From Streptomyces fagopyri (GTDB taxonomy: Bacteria > Actinomycetota > Actinomycetes > Streptomycetales > Streptomycetaceae): DNA of 64,000 nt. Numbering within the stretch: position 1 is the stretch's first letter; every line of letters starts with the position of its first letter. This document shows, piece by piece, positions 16,462 through 24,616 of the stretch. Below the pieces are notes generated by a model. It was not told where the DNA came from. It saw only the letters and a program-made list of their open reading frames with translations, and did not search any database. The DNA lies in contig NZ_CP045643.1 in assembly GCF_009498275.1 (NCBI RefSeq), positions 2,046,001 through 2,110,000 of the forward strand, given 5' to 3'. The position numbers were made by a program, and so were the translations under genes.

Positions 16462-17660
16462 GCCGCCCTCCGGGGTTCCTGCGGAAGCCGTGCCAGCACG
16501 CCCGCCAGGCTGCGGGCCGTGGCGGCCCAGCCGTCGAGTGCGGCGCGCCGGCCGCGGGCGGCCGCCTTCAGCCGGCGGCGCACATCGGCCTCGCCGAACC
16601 AGCCGCGCAGTTCCACGGCCAGGGCGGCCGGGTTCTCCGGGGGGACGAGGATGCCGGGCACCCCGCCGTCGGGCGCGCGGCCGACCGCTTCGGGCAGGCC
16701 GCCGACATCCGTCGCCAGCACCGGAATGCCCCGGGCGAGCGCCTCGGTGACGGCCATGCCGTACGTCTCGGCGTACGAGGTGAGGACCATGAGGTCGGCC
16801 GCGGCGTAGCTGGCGTCGAGTTCCGCGCCCGCCTGCGGTCCGGCGAGGTGCAGCCGGTCGCCGAGGCCGTACTTCTCGATCAGACCGCGCAGTTGGGCGA
16901 CGTACGCCGGGTCCTGGGTGAGTCCGCCGACGCAGACGCAGCTCCAGGGCAGGTCGGTGACGGTGGCGAGGGCCTCGATCAGCCGGTGCTGGCCCTTGCG
17001 CGGGGTGACGGCGGCGACGCACAGCAGCCGCGAGACGCCGTCGGTGCCGGAGGCCAGCGGGGCGATGTCGGCGCCGGGGGCGGCGACATGCACACGGTCG
17101 GGGGCGAGTCCGTGGTGGGCGACGAGCCGGCGCACCGCCCATTCGCTGGTGGCGACGACGGCGGGCACGGCCCGCAGGGTGGTGCGTTCCTTCGCGTCCA
17201 GCTCCGCGGCCACGGCCGGCGCGAGTCCGGTCTCGTCGCCGAGCGGCAGGTGCACCAGGACGACGAGACGCAGCCGTTCGGCCTCGGGGACGATGATCTC
17301 GGGGACACCGCAGGCGACGATGCCGTCGAGGAGGACGACCGTGTCGTCCTCCAACTCGGCCAGGGTGCGCGCGAGTTCGGTACGGGCGGCGGCCGCGGGC
17401 CGCGGCCAGTCACCCGGGACGGCGTGCCGGTGGACCTGCCAGCCGAAGCCGGGGAGGTCCAGGCACAGCCGCCGGTCGTAGGCGTTGCCGCCGCTGGGCG
17501 CGGACGCGTCGTCGACGCCGCCCGGCATCACGAAGTGCACGGAGCGCAGGGACATGGGGATGATCGCCGCATTCTTGAGAGCGGTGTGCTGGACGGGCAC
17601 GTAGTTCAGGGACGACCGGTCGCTGTTCGCGGCCGGCGGGCCGATGGTCGTGTCGGTCAC
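16458..17660 (-). CDS. glycosyltransferase family 4 (GT-B fold)
   Basis: The 400-residue protein starts at GTG 17660, which overlaps the PTPS-like stop (GTGA). The acceptor half begins near [15 protein letters not shown] and the donor half has [19 protein letters not shown] and the E-x7-E region [20 protein letters not shown], typical for retaining GT4 enzymes that use nucleotide sugars. It probably glycosylates the pathway intermediate or a lipid carrier (inference). The first 40 residues look unstructured, so a start at the internal Met of MSLRSVHF is possible. Confidence 0.87.
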   Translation of the reverse strand: MTDTTIGPPAANSDRSSLNYVPVQHTALKNAAIIPMSLRSVHFVMPGGVDDASAPSGGNAYDRRLCLDLPGFGWQVHRHAVPGDWPRPAAAARTELARTLAELEDDTVVLLDGIVACGVPEIIVPEAERLRLVVLVHLPLGDETGLAPAVAAELDAKERTTLRAVPAVVATSEWAVRRLVAHHGLAPDRVHVAAPGADIAPLASGTDGVSRLLCVAAVTPRKGQHRLIEALATVTDLPWSCVCVGGLTQDPAYVAQLRGLIEKYGLGDRLHLAGPQAGAELDASYAAADLMVLTSYAETYGMAVTEALARGIPVLATDVGGLPEAVGRAPDGGVPGILVPPENPAALAVELRGWFGEADVRRRLKAAARGRRAALDGWAATARSLAGVLARLPQEPRRAA

Positions 17661-18055
17661 AGGGCACGCTCGTAACTCGCCCACGCGATGTGTGATTCGT
17701 GCAGGGTGACCGTGATGCCCGAGAGCCCGTGGGCGCCTTCGCCCAGTGCCCCGGCGTGCACGCGCTCGGCGAGGCGGTCGGCGACGACCTTGGCCAGGAA
17801 CTCCGTCGAGGTGTTCGTGTTCTTGAAGTCCGGCTCGTTGTCGAGGTTGCGGTAGTTCAACACGCTCACGACGGCGCCGAGTTCCTGGGTGGCCAGACCG
17901 ATGTCGACGACGATGTTGTCGTCGTCCAGTTCGGCGCGCCGAAACGTGGCGTCCACCAGGAACGTCGCTCCGTGCAGGCGCTGCGCGGGCCCGAAGACCT
18001 CGCCACGGAAGCTGTGGGCGATCATCAGGTGATCGCGGACGGTGATGCTGAACAA
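17657..18055 (-). CDS. 6-pyruvoyltetrahydropterin synthase-fold protein, catalytic site degenerate
   Basis: I choose the TTG at 18055 because GGAGGG at 18063-18068 precedes it and the fold begins there ([15 protein letters not shown]); GTG 18079 is the alternative. The 132-residue T-fold protein keeps the first His (AHSF) and the His of RLHGATF, but the second His of the usual HGH is Ala and no catalytic Cys precedes it. S. coelicolor SCO6650 is a close match in these features; its structure lacks zinc and the catalytic triad but keeps a pterin-like pocket. It probably binds a GTP-derived pyrimidine or pterin without classic PTPS activity. Confidence 0.85.
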   Translation of the reverse strand: MFSITVRDHLMIAHSFRGEVFGPAQRLHGATFLVDATFRRAELDDDNIVVDIGLATQELGAVVSVLNYRNLDNEPDFKNTNTSTEFLAKVVADRLAERVHAGALGEGAHGLSGITVTLHESHIAWASYERAL

Positions 18056-18192
18056 CGGACGACCCTCCAGGTGCGGCACGTCTGATCCCCTGCCGGGACC
18101 ATGCCGTGTAGTACGGCTGCCCCGTTCTCCTTGTTCAGCTGCCTGTTCCCCTTTCTTCGCAGTCTTCTGAGGTCAGGCCGGTCGCCCGGTGC

Positions 18193-19173
18193 TCAGACCC
18201 CGTCGTAGACGACGCGATGGCACAACCCGGGTATCGATCCGGAGGCGAGTTTCGCCATCACGCCGGGCAGTTCCGTGAAGTCGCACTCTCCGGTGACGAG
18301 AGCGTCGAAGGCGGGCTCGGCGAGCAGTTCGAGGGCGAGCGCGAGCCGGTCCGCGTACGTGCGGCCGGGCCGGGCAGCCGGCGAAACGGAACCCACCTGG
18401 CTGCTGCGTACGACCAGGCGCCGGGAGTGGAAGGCCTCTCCCAGCGGGAGGCTGACCCGCCGGTCGCCGTACCAGCTCATCTCCAGGACGGTCCCCTCGC
18501 GGGCGAGGAGTTCCAGTGCCCGGGTGAGTCCGGCCTCGGTGGCGCTGGCGTGCACGACGAGGTCGCACTCGTCGGCGGCCTCCGCGGGCAGCGCGAAGTC
18601 GACGCCCAGGGCGCGGGCGATGCCGGCGCGCTGGGGATCGGCGTCGACGAGCTGGACCCGTACGCCCGGGAAGCGGGCCAGGAGCGCGGCGACGGAGCAG
18701 CCGACCATGCCGCCGCCCACCACCGCGATCCGGTCGCCGACCAGCGGAGCCGCGTCCCACAGGGCGTTCACCGCGGTCTCCACGGTCCCGGCGAGAACGG
18801 CACGGGCCGCCGGCACCGAGTCCGGTACGACCGTCACGGCGCTCGCCGGGACGACGTAGCGGGTCTGGTGCGGATACAGGCAGAACACGGTCCTGCCCAG
18901 CAGGCCCGCCGGGCCCTCCTCCACCTGGCCGACGCTCAGATAGCCGTATTTCACCGGTGCGGGGAAATCGCCGTCCTGGAACGGTGCACGCATCGAAGCA
19001 TGCTGACTTTCCGGCACGCCGCCGCGGAAGACGAGGGACTCGGTGCCCCGGCTGACTCCGGAGTAGAGCGTGCGCACCAGCACCTCGTCCTTCGCGGGCG
19101 CCGGCAGGGCCACCTCGCGTATCTCGCCGTGGCCGGGCGAGCCCAGCCAGAAGGCGCGAGCTGTGAGTTCCAT
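18193..19173 (-). CDS. zinc-binding-type MDR dehydrogenase
   Basis: The 326-residue medium-chain dehydrogenase has a GroES-like N-terminal half (YSGVSRGTESLVF) and a Rossmann half with VVGGGMVGCSVAALLARF. The usual Cys/His catalytic zinc ligands are not evident in the N-terminal half, so it may be a zinc-independent NADPH reductase. It is the first gene of the minus-strand run ending with the flippase-like gene; the PTPS-like gene follows after 137 bp. It is divergent from the CDP-alcohol phosphatidyltransferase gene. The substrate is unknown. Confidence 0.83.
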   Translation of the reverse strand: MELTARAFWLGSPGHGEIREVALPAPAKDEVLVRTLYSGVSRGTESLVFRGGVPESQHASMRAPFQDGDFPAPVKYGYLSVGQVEEGPAGLLGRTVFCLYPHQTRYVVPASAVTVVPDSVPAARAVLAGTVETAVNALWDAAPLVGDRIAVVGGGMVGCSVAALLARFPGVRVQLVDADPQRAGIARALGVDFALPAEAADECDLVVHASATEAGLTRALELLAREGTVLEMSWYGDRRVSLPLGEAFHSRRLVVRSSQVGSVSPAARPGRTYADRLALALELLAEPAFDALVTGECDFTELPGVMAKLASGSIPGLCHRVVYDGV

Positions 19174-19279
19174 GAGCGTCCCCCTGAACGATCGAGCAGA
19201 TCTTCACGTACGGAGCGGTGACAAGCCGCGCTCAGTACGCGGCGTTGATCGACTCTGTCATATGGCCGGAGGATGTGCG

Positions 19280-20044
19280 GTGGCCCTGAACAACACGTAC
19301 GACGCGAGGCTCCTGGCTCAGGAGACCACGGTGGGAGCGGGTGTGCAGCTCCTGGTGCTGGCTCTGCTGGGCACGGCGATCGGGATGGGGCCCGCGGGCT
19401 GGCTGACCGGCCTGGCCTTCGCGATCGCCACCTGGGCGGTCCTGACCCGCGCCCTGCGCCGCTCACGCCCCCGCTCCTTCGGACCGGCCAATCGGGTGAC
19501 CCTCGGCCGCGCGATCCTGGTCGGCGGCGTCACCGCGCTGGTCGCGGACTCCTTCCAGAGCTCGCCCCCGGTCTCCCTGCTCGTCGGTCTCACGGCGGTC
19601 GCCCTGATCCTCGACGGGGTCGACGGCAAGGTCGCGCGCCGCACCGGCACCTCGACCGCCCTCGGCGCCCGTTTCGACATGGAGGTCGACGCCTTCCTGA
19701 TCCTCGTGCTCAGCGTGTACGTCTCGATGTCGCTCGGCCCCTGGGTGCTGCTGATCGGCACCATGCGGTACGTGTTCGTGGCCGCCGCCCGGGTCCTCCC
19801 CTGGCTGAACGCGGCACTGCCGCACAGCATGGCCCGCAAGACCGTGGCGGCCCTTCAGGGCATCGTGCTGCTGGTCGCCGGGGCCGGAATCCTGCCCCGG
19901 GAGGGGGACACGGCCGCGGTGCTGCTGGCGCTCGGGCTGCTGGTCTGGTCGTTCGGCCGCGACATCGTGTGGCTGTGCCGCCACCGTCACCAGCACACGC
20001 CGGAGCGTCCGCGGAGCGTCCGCGAGCTCGCCGAGGTCGGCTGA
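19280..20044 (+). CDS. CDP-alcohol phosphatidyltransferase family membrane protein
   Basis: GTG 19280 is preferred over ATG 19262 because GGAGGA at 19268-19273 is well spaced for it. The 254-residue membrane protein has the complete family motif DGKVARR...GARFDMEVD (DGxxARx8GxxxDxxxD) near residues 118-140 and about six transmembrane helices. Members transfer a phosphatidyl-like group from CDP-alcohol to a second alcohol. Divergence from the MDR gene ties it to the pterin-like cluster, suggesting a phospholipid-like final product (inference). Confidence 0.87.
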   Translation: MALNNTYDARLLAQETTVGAGVQLLVLALLGTAIGMGPAGWLTGLAFAIATWAVLTRALRRSRPRSFGPANRVTLGRAILVGGVTALVADSFQSSPPVSLLVGLTAVALILDGVDGKVARRTGTSTALGARFDMEVDAFLILVLSVYVSMSLGPWVLLIGTMRYVFVAAARVLPWLNAALPHSMARKTVAALQGIVLLVAGAGILPREGDTAAVLLALGLLVWSFGRDIVWLCRHRHQHTPERPRSVRELAEVG

Positions 20045-20060
20045 GCGGAAGGACCGGGAC

Positions 20061-20099
20061 GGACGGCCGGGGGCCGTCCCCGCGCTACCGGTAGCGCGG
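20061..20099 (+). terminator. tandem hairpins after the phosphatidyltransferase gene
   Basis: Two adjacent hairpins follow the stop codon: 8-bp arms at 20061-20068 and 20072-20079 with a 3-nt loop, then a perfect 20-nt palindrome at 20080-20099. Together they form a strong transcription stop. Confidence 0.6.
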
Positions 20100-20504
20100 T
20101 GAGCCGTCCCACACGACAGGTACGCGAGCGGTACGGCGGAGAGCCGTCCCACGGGACCGGCGTCGCCGGAGGATCACTCCCGTGAGGGCGAACGCGCCGG
20201 AGGCCGTCCCCCACTTGTGGGCCCACGGCTCCGAACAGGGCCGCACCCGGCCCCGCACTCTCCCGAGTTGCGTACCGGGCCGGACCTTCGTACCGCCGGA
20301 CCGGGCCGCCGGCGCCCCCGCACGCATCGGGGCGCGTCCACCGCACGCGTGCACTCCTCGCGTCCGCCACACGGGTCCACTCCTCGGGTGCACGCGTCGC
20401 GTTCACCGCCCGCGCGCGCTCCTCGCGTCCACCGACGGCGTCACTCCGGAAGGACGCGTGCCCGCCGTGCGGGCCGCCGCCCGGCGCGATCCGCCGGGCG
20501 CCGC
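20100..20504. other. gene-free GC-rich gap
   Basis: About 400 bp with short degenerate repeats (for example GAGCCGTCCCAC near 20100 and 20142) and no supported gene. It leads into a uvrA-like remnant and may itself be decayed coding sequence, but I recognise nothing in it. Confidence 0.5.
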
Positions 20505-20854
20505 GCGGCGTGCCGGGTCTGTCACGGAGCGCAGTACAACCGCGACGCCCCCGACGTACACTTCAAGGGCAAGTCCCTCGCCGACGTCCTGTCCACGACC
20601 TTCGGGGTACGCCCGGACCTCCTCGCGCAGCGCGCGATCGTCCTCCGGCACTCCGGGACGCTCCATCACGTCGGACCGGGGTACGGGAATTCCGGTCGGC
20701 CCGCCACGACGCTCCCTGTCCTCGGCGAGCCGGCCACGGTCTGCACCACGACGACGTGCGCCACCTGCTCGCCCTCCTGCACGGGCCAGTCGACACGGGC
20801 CCCGAAGGCGGTCGCCTCGGCGGCGTGATCGCCGCGGCCATCCCGAACGGGTGA
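20505..20854 (+). pseudogene. uvrA-like ABC ATPase remnant
   Basis: From 20511 one frame reads CRVCHGAQYNRDAPDVHFKG then KSLADVLSTTF, the zinc-finger/insertion region of UvrA and UvrA-like drug-resistance proteins. After about 20600 similarity weakens. Near 20740 another frame gives LHHDDVRHLLALLHGPVDTG followed directly by [14 protein letters not shown], the C-terminal ATPase end with the stretch between VDTG and GPEGG missing. Frameshifts and deletions have removed most of the gene. It is a decayed fragment of a paralogue, not the housekeeping uvrA. Confidence 0.75.
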
Positions 20855-20918
20855 CGGCCCAGCCGCAGCCCCGCGCCGGGCAGTTCCTCCGACCGCTTCC
20901 GGACAGGAGTTGAGGGCC

Positions 20919-21935
20919 ATGGAGACGGACTCCCAGGCGTGGGACGAGGAGCCGCCCCGGCCCGTGGCGCACACGGAGGAGGACGACGACGCCCCCGGTC
21001 CCCGGCTCACCTCCTCCGGTGCCTCGGTCGATCAGGTACGTGACTACCTCAAGCAGATCGCCCGGGTCCCCCTGCTCGGCGCCGCGCAGGAGGTGGACCT
21101 GGCGAAGCGCATCGAGGCGGGCCTGTTCGCCGAGCGCAGGCTCCTGGAGGAGCCGGGCATCGACCCGGGGTTCCGGCGGGAGCTGGAGATCCTGGCCGCT
21201 GACGGGCACCGGGCGAAGTCCCATCTCGTGGAGGCGAACCTGCGTCTGGTCGTCTCCATCGCCAAGCGTTACAGCAGGCGCGGGATGCTCTTCCTGGACC
21301 TGGTGCAGGAGGGCAACACGGGTCTCATCCGCGCGGTGGAGAAGTTCGACTACGCCAGGGGGTTCAAGTTCTCGACCTACGCGACCTGGTGGATCCGGCA
21401 GGCGATCTCACGTGCTCTGGCGGACCAGAGCCGGACCATCCGCATTCCGGTCCACATGGTCGAGGTCATCAACAGGATGGCCAAGGTCCGCAGGGAGTTC
21501 ATCCAGGACACGGGGGCCGATCCGACCCAGGAGGAACTCGCGAGGAAGCTGGACGTGCCCGTGGAGAAGATCACCGAGATCGAGAACTACACCAAGGAGC
21601 CGGTCTCCCTCCACACCCCCCTCGGCGAGGAGGGCGGTACCGAACTGGGTGACGTACTGGAGGACAGCGAGACCATCTCGCCGGCGGACATGGTCACCTT
21701 CCTGCTCCTCAAGGACGCCATCCAGGCCGTCCTGGCGAACATGACCGCGCGTGAGGCCGGAATCATCTCGCTGCGCTACGGCCTCATGGACGGCCAGTCC
21801 CGCACGCTGGAGGAGATAGGGCAGGTGTACGGGGTGACACGCGAGCGCATCCGCCAGATCGAGTCCAAGACGATGTCCAAGCTGCGTCACCCCTCACGCT
21901 CCGAGGCCCTCCGGGACTACCTCGACGTCAGCTGA
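20919..21935 (+). CDS. RNA polymerase sigma factor, group 2 (Hrd-type)
   Basis: The ATG at 20919 has AGGAG at 20905-20909. The 338-residue protein has region 1.2 ([16 protein letters not shown]), region 2 ([37 protein letters not shown]), region 3 and region 4.2 ([20 protein letters not shown]) in order. Near-identity of region 2.4 and 4.2 to principal sigma factors implies similar -10/-35 recognition. Its length matches the nonessential HrdC/HrdD-type factors (about 330-340 residues), which act in stress or stationary phase. No anti-sigma factor is adjacent. Which Hrd paralogue it is cannot be settled here. Confidence 0.93.
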   Translation: METDSQAWDEEPPRPVAHTEEDDDAPGPRLTSSGASVDQVRDYLKQIARVPLLGAAQEVDLAKRIEAGLFAERRLLEEPGIDPGFRRELEILAADGHRAKSHLVEANLRLVVSIAKRYSRRGMLFLDLVQEGNTGLIRAVEKFDYARGFKFSTYATWWIRQAISRALADQSRTIRIPVHMVEVINRMAKVRREFIQDTGADPTQEELARKLDVPVEKITEIENYTKEPVSLHTPLGEEGGTELGDVLEDSETISPADMVTFLLLKDAIQAVLANMTAREAGIISLRYGLMDGQSRTLEEIGQVYGVTRERIRQIESKTMSKLRHPSRSEALRDYLDVS

Positions 21936-22398
21936 TCACCGGCGGACCCGGCCGTCCCCGGGTGCCCGCGGTGTCGGGGTGGGCGAGGCCCAGGTGGTCG
22001 TGGAGGGTGGTGCCCTCGTACTCCGTACGGAACACACCGCGCTCCTGGAGCAGCGGGACCACGGTGTCGGCGAAGGCGTCGAGGCCGCCGGGGGTGATGT
22101 GCGGGACGAGGATGAAGCCGTCGGAGGCGTCGGCCTGCACGAAGTCGTTGATCGTCTCGGCGGCGGTGGCCGGGGAGCCGGCGAACGCCTGCCGGTCGGG
22201 ACGCGGGAACCAGTACTGGAACCTGTCCCACTCGAAGAACGGGTGGGTCGCCAGGCCGTGGACGATCTGGGCGACCAGGGCCAGCACGATCGCCGAGACG
22301 ATCCAGCGGCCCGGCCGGCCTCGGCTCGGCCACGGGAGCGGGAGGCGGTCTTCCCCTGGCCCGCGTGCATCGCGGTCACCGTCACCGTTCCGGCCCAT
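21928..22398 (-). pseudogene. ABC amino acid permease'-'FMN monooxygenase in-frame chimera
   Basis: The 156-residue frame begins as an amino acid ABC transporter permease: RPGRWIVSAIVLALVAQIVH then FFEWDRFQYWF, its first transmembrane helix. At about residue 67 it switches to the C-terminus of an NtaA/SnaA/DszA-type FMN monooxygenase: RQAFAGSPATAAETINDFV, DGFILVPHITPGGLDAF, FRTEYEGTTLHDHLGL. Such permeases and monooxygenases commonly sit in one sulfur-scavenging operon. I infer an in-frame deletion that removed most of the permease, the ATPase and most of the monooxygenase. The product could not transport or oxidise anything. Confidence 0.8.
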
Positions 22399-22413
22399 GG
22401 GGCCTCGTGCTCA

Positions 22414-22428
22414 CCGGAGTTGCTCCGG
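22414..22428. other. small perfect hairpin upstream of the chimera
   Basis: CCGGAG-TTG-CTCCGG is a perfect 6-bp stem 16 bp before the chimera start codon. It could affect translation or be an operator; nothing more can be said. Confidence 0.35.
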
Positions 22429-22557
22429 TCCGATCCGGCGTGGGTCAGGCACGGCCAGGAACGGGTGTCGACGCTCGGAAGCCCGGACGACCACGTGGTG
22501 AGACCGCGCGGGTGCCTTCTTGACGAGCCCACGGAGCGGACCGAGACTGACGGGGAC

Positions 22558-22675
22558 GGTCACGATTGTCAGCGCCCTTCGCCCGGTTCCCTCCGTGCGT
22601 CGCGGTTGATCGGCCCCGGCCCGCTGACAGGCAACCCTTCCACCGCGACGGGGTGCCCCGGGTGACGACCGGGTC
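22558..22675 (+). ncRNA. SAM-IV-like riboswitch
   Basis: The core GGCAACCC (22630-22637) followed by GGGGTGCCCCGGGTGA (22650-22665) and GACC matches the actinobacterial SAM-IV consensus. A perfect 7-bp stem (GTCAGCG 22568-22574 with CGCTGAC 22622-22628) forms P3, and GGTC (22558-22561) can pair with GACC (22667-22670) as P1. SAM-IV senses S-adenosylmethionine and represses sulfur or methionine genes. The P3 loop is longer than the consensus I remember. It is followed by a leader peptide and then a GST-like gene. Confidence 0.75.
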
Positions 22676-22740
22676 CCGCCGGAGCGGTGGGGCAAGCGTG
22701 GTCTCGCCTCTCGCGAGCCCCGGACACGGGAGCGACAGGA

Positions 22741-22815
22741 ATGACCGGAAAGGGCACGAGCGGTCTCACCAGGCGCCTGCACATCGATCTGCAGCGGGTC
22801 TCCAGCGCCTGCTAG
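22741..22815 (+). CDS. putative sulfur-metabolism leader peptide
   Basis: A 24-residue peptide with the core RRLHIDLQRVSSAC matches the actinobacterial leader-peptide family that ends in a Cys-containing SSALC or SSAC and precedes sulfur assimilation or cysteine/sulfonate transport genes. GGGAG lies about 7 bp upstream of the ATG. Translation may sense cysteine supply through the terminal Cys codon. It is placed 66 bp after the SAM-IV element, so two sulfur signals act in series. A hairpin near 22836-22856 follows. Confidence 0.72.
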   Translation: MTGKGTSGLTRRLHIDLQRVSSAC

Positions 22816-22835
22816 GCGGGTGGGGAGAGTCCCGT

Positions 22836-22856
22836 CGGCCGCCCGGAGGGCGGGCC
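22836..22856 (+). terminator. possible attenuator hairpin after the leader peptide
   Basis: GGCCGCCC and GGGCGGGCC-type arms around GGAG can form a GC-rich stem 21 bp after the leader stop codon. Its position fits an attenuator, but the pairing is imperfect. Confidence 0.4.
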
Positions 22857-23080
22857 TCGCGGAGTCCGGTGCGTGCTCTCGGCGTGCCGGACGGAAGTCC
22901 GTGTACCGGACGTGACCGGGGTTCCGCCCGGTGCGGGGAGAGGGCGCACCAGGAGTCGTGAGGCATCCGCGGCTTTCGTGACACGCCCTGGTCCGCGGTC
23001 CGGACGGTACGTCAGCGCAGTCACCCCGTCCCGCCGCTGCCGCCCCGGGTGGCAGGGCTTCGTCGTCCCCCTGGAGAGTC

Positions 23081-23860
23081 ATGCCCGAGACAGCCTCGCT
23101 CAGTCCGGCCGCCCCCGCCTCCACCCGCCGCGCCCCGGCCTCACCCGCCACGGGGGCGGTCGCCGCCGCGTCCCCCCGGGCCGCCGCACCCTCGCGTGGA
23201 CACCGCATCCGCAGCCGCATCGGTGTCGGTCCGGCCGGCGGCTTCTATCCCGCGCCGCACCGCTATCAGCTGTACCTCTCCGAGGGCTGTCCGCGCTCGC
23301 TGCGCGTCTCGATCACCCTCGGGCTGCTGGGACTGCGTGACTCGGTCACCACCACGCTGCTGACGGGGCCCTCCGGGACACCGGACGCCCGCGTCGCGCT
23401 GCGGGCGGCGTACGAGGCCACCTGGCACCACTACGACGGTCCGCTCACCGCGCCGGCACTGTGCGACCGCTGGAGCGGACGCATCGTCAGCAACCACACC
23501 CCCGACATCCTGCGCGACCTCGGTGAACTTCCGGGCTGCCGCGACGCCGCCGGGCTCCCCCGGCTGCATCCGCCGTCCCTCGCCGCGGACATCGACACGT
23601 TCCGCGCCTTCCTGGACCGCGGCCTCACCCCGGACGCCCCGCCGACGGCACGGTCGGCCGCGCTCGGTTCGCTGGATCAGCGGCTCGCCGCGCGGACACA
23701 TGTGCTGGGTGGCGAGTTGACGGCCGCGGACGTCGACCTGTGGGTGGCCCTCACGCGCCTCGGCGCGGAGGACGCGCTCTCCCCGTACGGCCGTCTGCGG
23801 GACTACGTCCGCCGACTGGGCGCCCATCCGGTCTTCCGTGAGGCGACGCAACTGGTCTGA
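23081..23860 (+). CDS. glutathione S-transferase C-terminal domain protein (xi-class-like)
   Basis: This 259-residue protein has a low-complexity N-terminus and then a thioredoxin-like segment with Cys70 in YLSEGCPRSLRV, in place of the Cys-Pro of glutathionyl-hydroquinone reductases. IVSNHTPDILRDL and the helical C-terminal domain (LTAADVDLWVALTRLG) follow. Actinobacteria use mycothiol, so the true thiol is uncertain. It is the first gene after the SAM-IV element and sulfur leader peptide, which suggests a role in organosulfur or thiol metabolism (inference). GGAG sets the ATG at 23081. Confidence 0.82.
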   Translation: MPETASLSPAAPASTRRAPASPATGAVAAASPRAAAPSRGHRIRSRIGVGPAGGFYPAPHRYQLYLSEGCPRSLRVSITLGLLGLRDSVTTTLLTGPSGTPDARVALRAAYEATWHHYDGPLTAPALCDRWSGRIVSNHTPDILRDLGELPGCRDAAGLPRLHPPSLAADIDTFRAFLDRGLTPDAPPTARSAALGSLDQRLAARTHVLGGELTAADVDLWVALTRLGAEDALSPYGRLRDYVRRLGAHPVFREATQLV

Positions 23861-23971
23861 CGGCTCGTCAGACTCTCTCGCCGGACGCCGTCGTCCGCCT
23901 GCCCGGCAGAACGCGGACCCGGGACGGCCACTGCCCGCCGCCGCACGGACGGCGGGCGGTGATCCGCCGGC

Positions 23972-24487
23972 TCAGCCCTTGACGCGGGTGAAGACGAGGG
24001 TGCTGACGACAGTGGTCAGGCCGCGGAGCATGCCCATCTGGTTCCAGCCCATGTCGAACTGGTCGCGGTCCACGGTGAACTCCGCGACGAGGGTGACGTC
24101 TTCGGCACTCGCCGCGGTGACACGGGCGACGACGGGCTGCGGCCTGGTGACGCCGCGCACGGTCAACTGCCCGGTCACCGCGACGGTGTCGTCCTGGGCG
24201 ACCACCGCGTCGTCCACCGCGAAGGTGATCGTGGGGTGCCGTTCCGCGTCGAAGAGGTCGGCCGAGCGCAGGTGCTTGTCCCGCTTGCCGTTCTTGGTGT
24301 CGAGGGACGCCACGTCCAGGGTGACGGTGCCGTGGGCGGTCCCGTCGGACCGCACCTCGCCCTCCCCGGCGACAGCGGCGAAGACGCCCTTCACCGTCAC
24401 CAGTCCCCACATCGTCTTGTGCCGGATGACGACGCTGGTGCGGGCGGGGTCGAGCTGCCACAGGCCGGTTTCGACGGCGACGGTCAT
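23972..24487 (-). CDS. YceI family protein
   Basis: The 171-residue protein has the lipocalin-like YceI pattern: WQLDPARTSVVIRHKTMWGLVTVKG, SLDTKNGKRDKHLRSADLF and HPTITFAVDD, then LTVRGVTRP. YceI proteins bind long polyprenyl or fatty ligands; here no signal peptide is visible, so it is cytosolic. It is divergent from a MarR gene and the 129-bp gap holds two near-identical CAAATTTG boxes, so it is probably the MarR target. Confidence 0.9.
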   Translation of the reverse strand: MTVAVETGLWQLDPARTSVVIRHKTMWGLVTVKGVFAAVAGEGEVRSDGTAHGTVTLDVASLDTKNGKRDKHLRSADLFDAERHPTITFAVDDAVVAQDDTVAVTGQLTVRGVTRPQPVVARVTAASAEDVTLVAEFTVDRDQFDMGWNQMGMLRGLTTVVSTLVFTRVKG

Positions 24488-24551
24488 GAGAGTTCTCCAG
24501 ACGGTTAACGATGAGAGGTGGCGCACGGGCCGTGGGACAACCAGGAGTCAT

Positions 24552-24595
24552 CCAAATTTGGACGATCACAGGCTAGCCCGTTCTTCAAATTTGGA
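24552..24595. promoter_or_regulatory. two MarR-type operator boxes between yceI-like and marR-like genes
   Basis: CCAAATTTGG (24552-24561) is a perfect palindrome and TCAAATTTGGA (24585-24595) nearly repeats it. Their centres are 33 bp apart, about three helical turns. They are the only AT-rich elements in the divergent promoter region. Confidence 0.75.
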
Positions 24596-24616
24596 CAACC
24601 GGTAGACTGTGACACC

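Noticed and set aside
20182..20913. 243-codon plus-strand ORF before the sigma factor
   Set aside because: Only the stretch from 20511 shows homology (UvrA-like) and that lies in another frame; the rest is compositionally biased noise.
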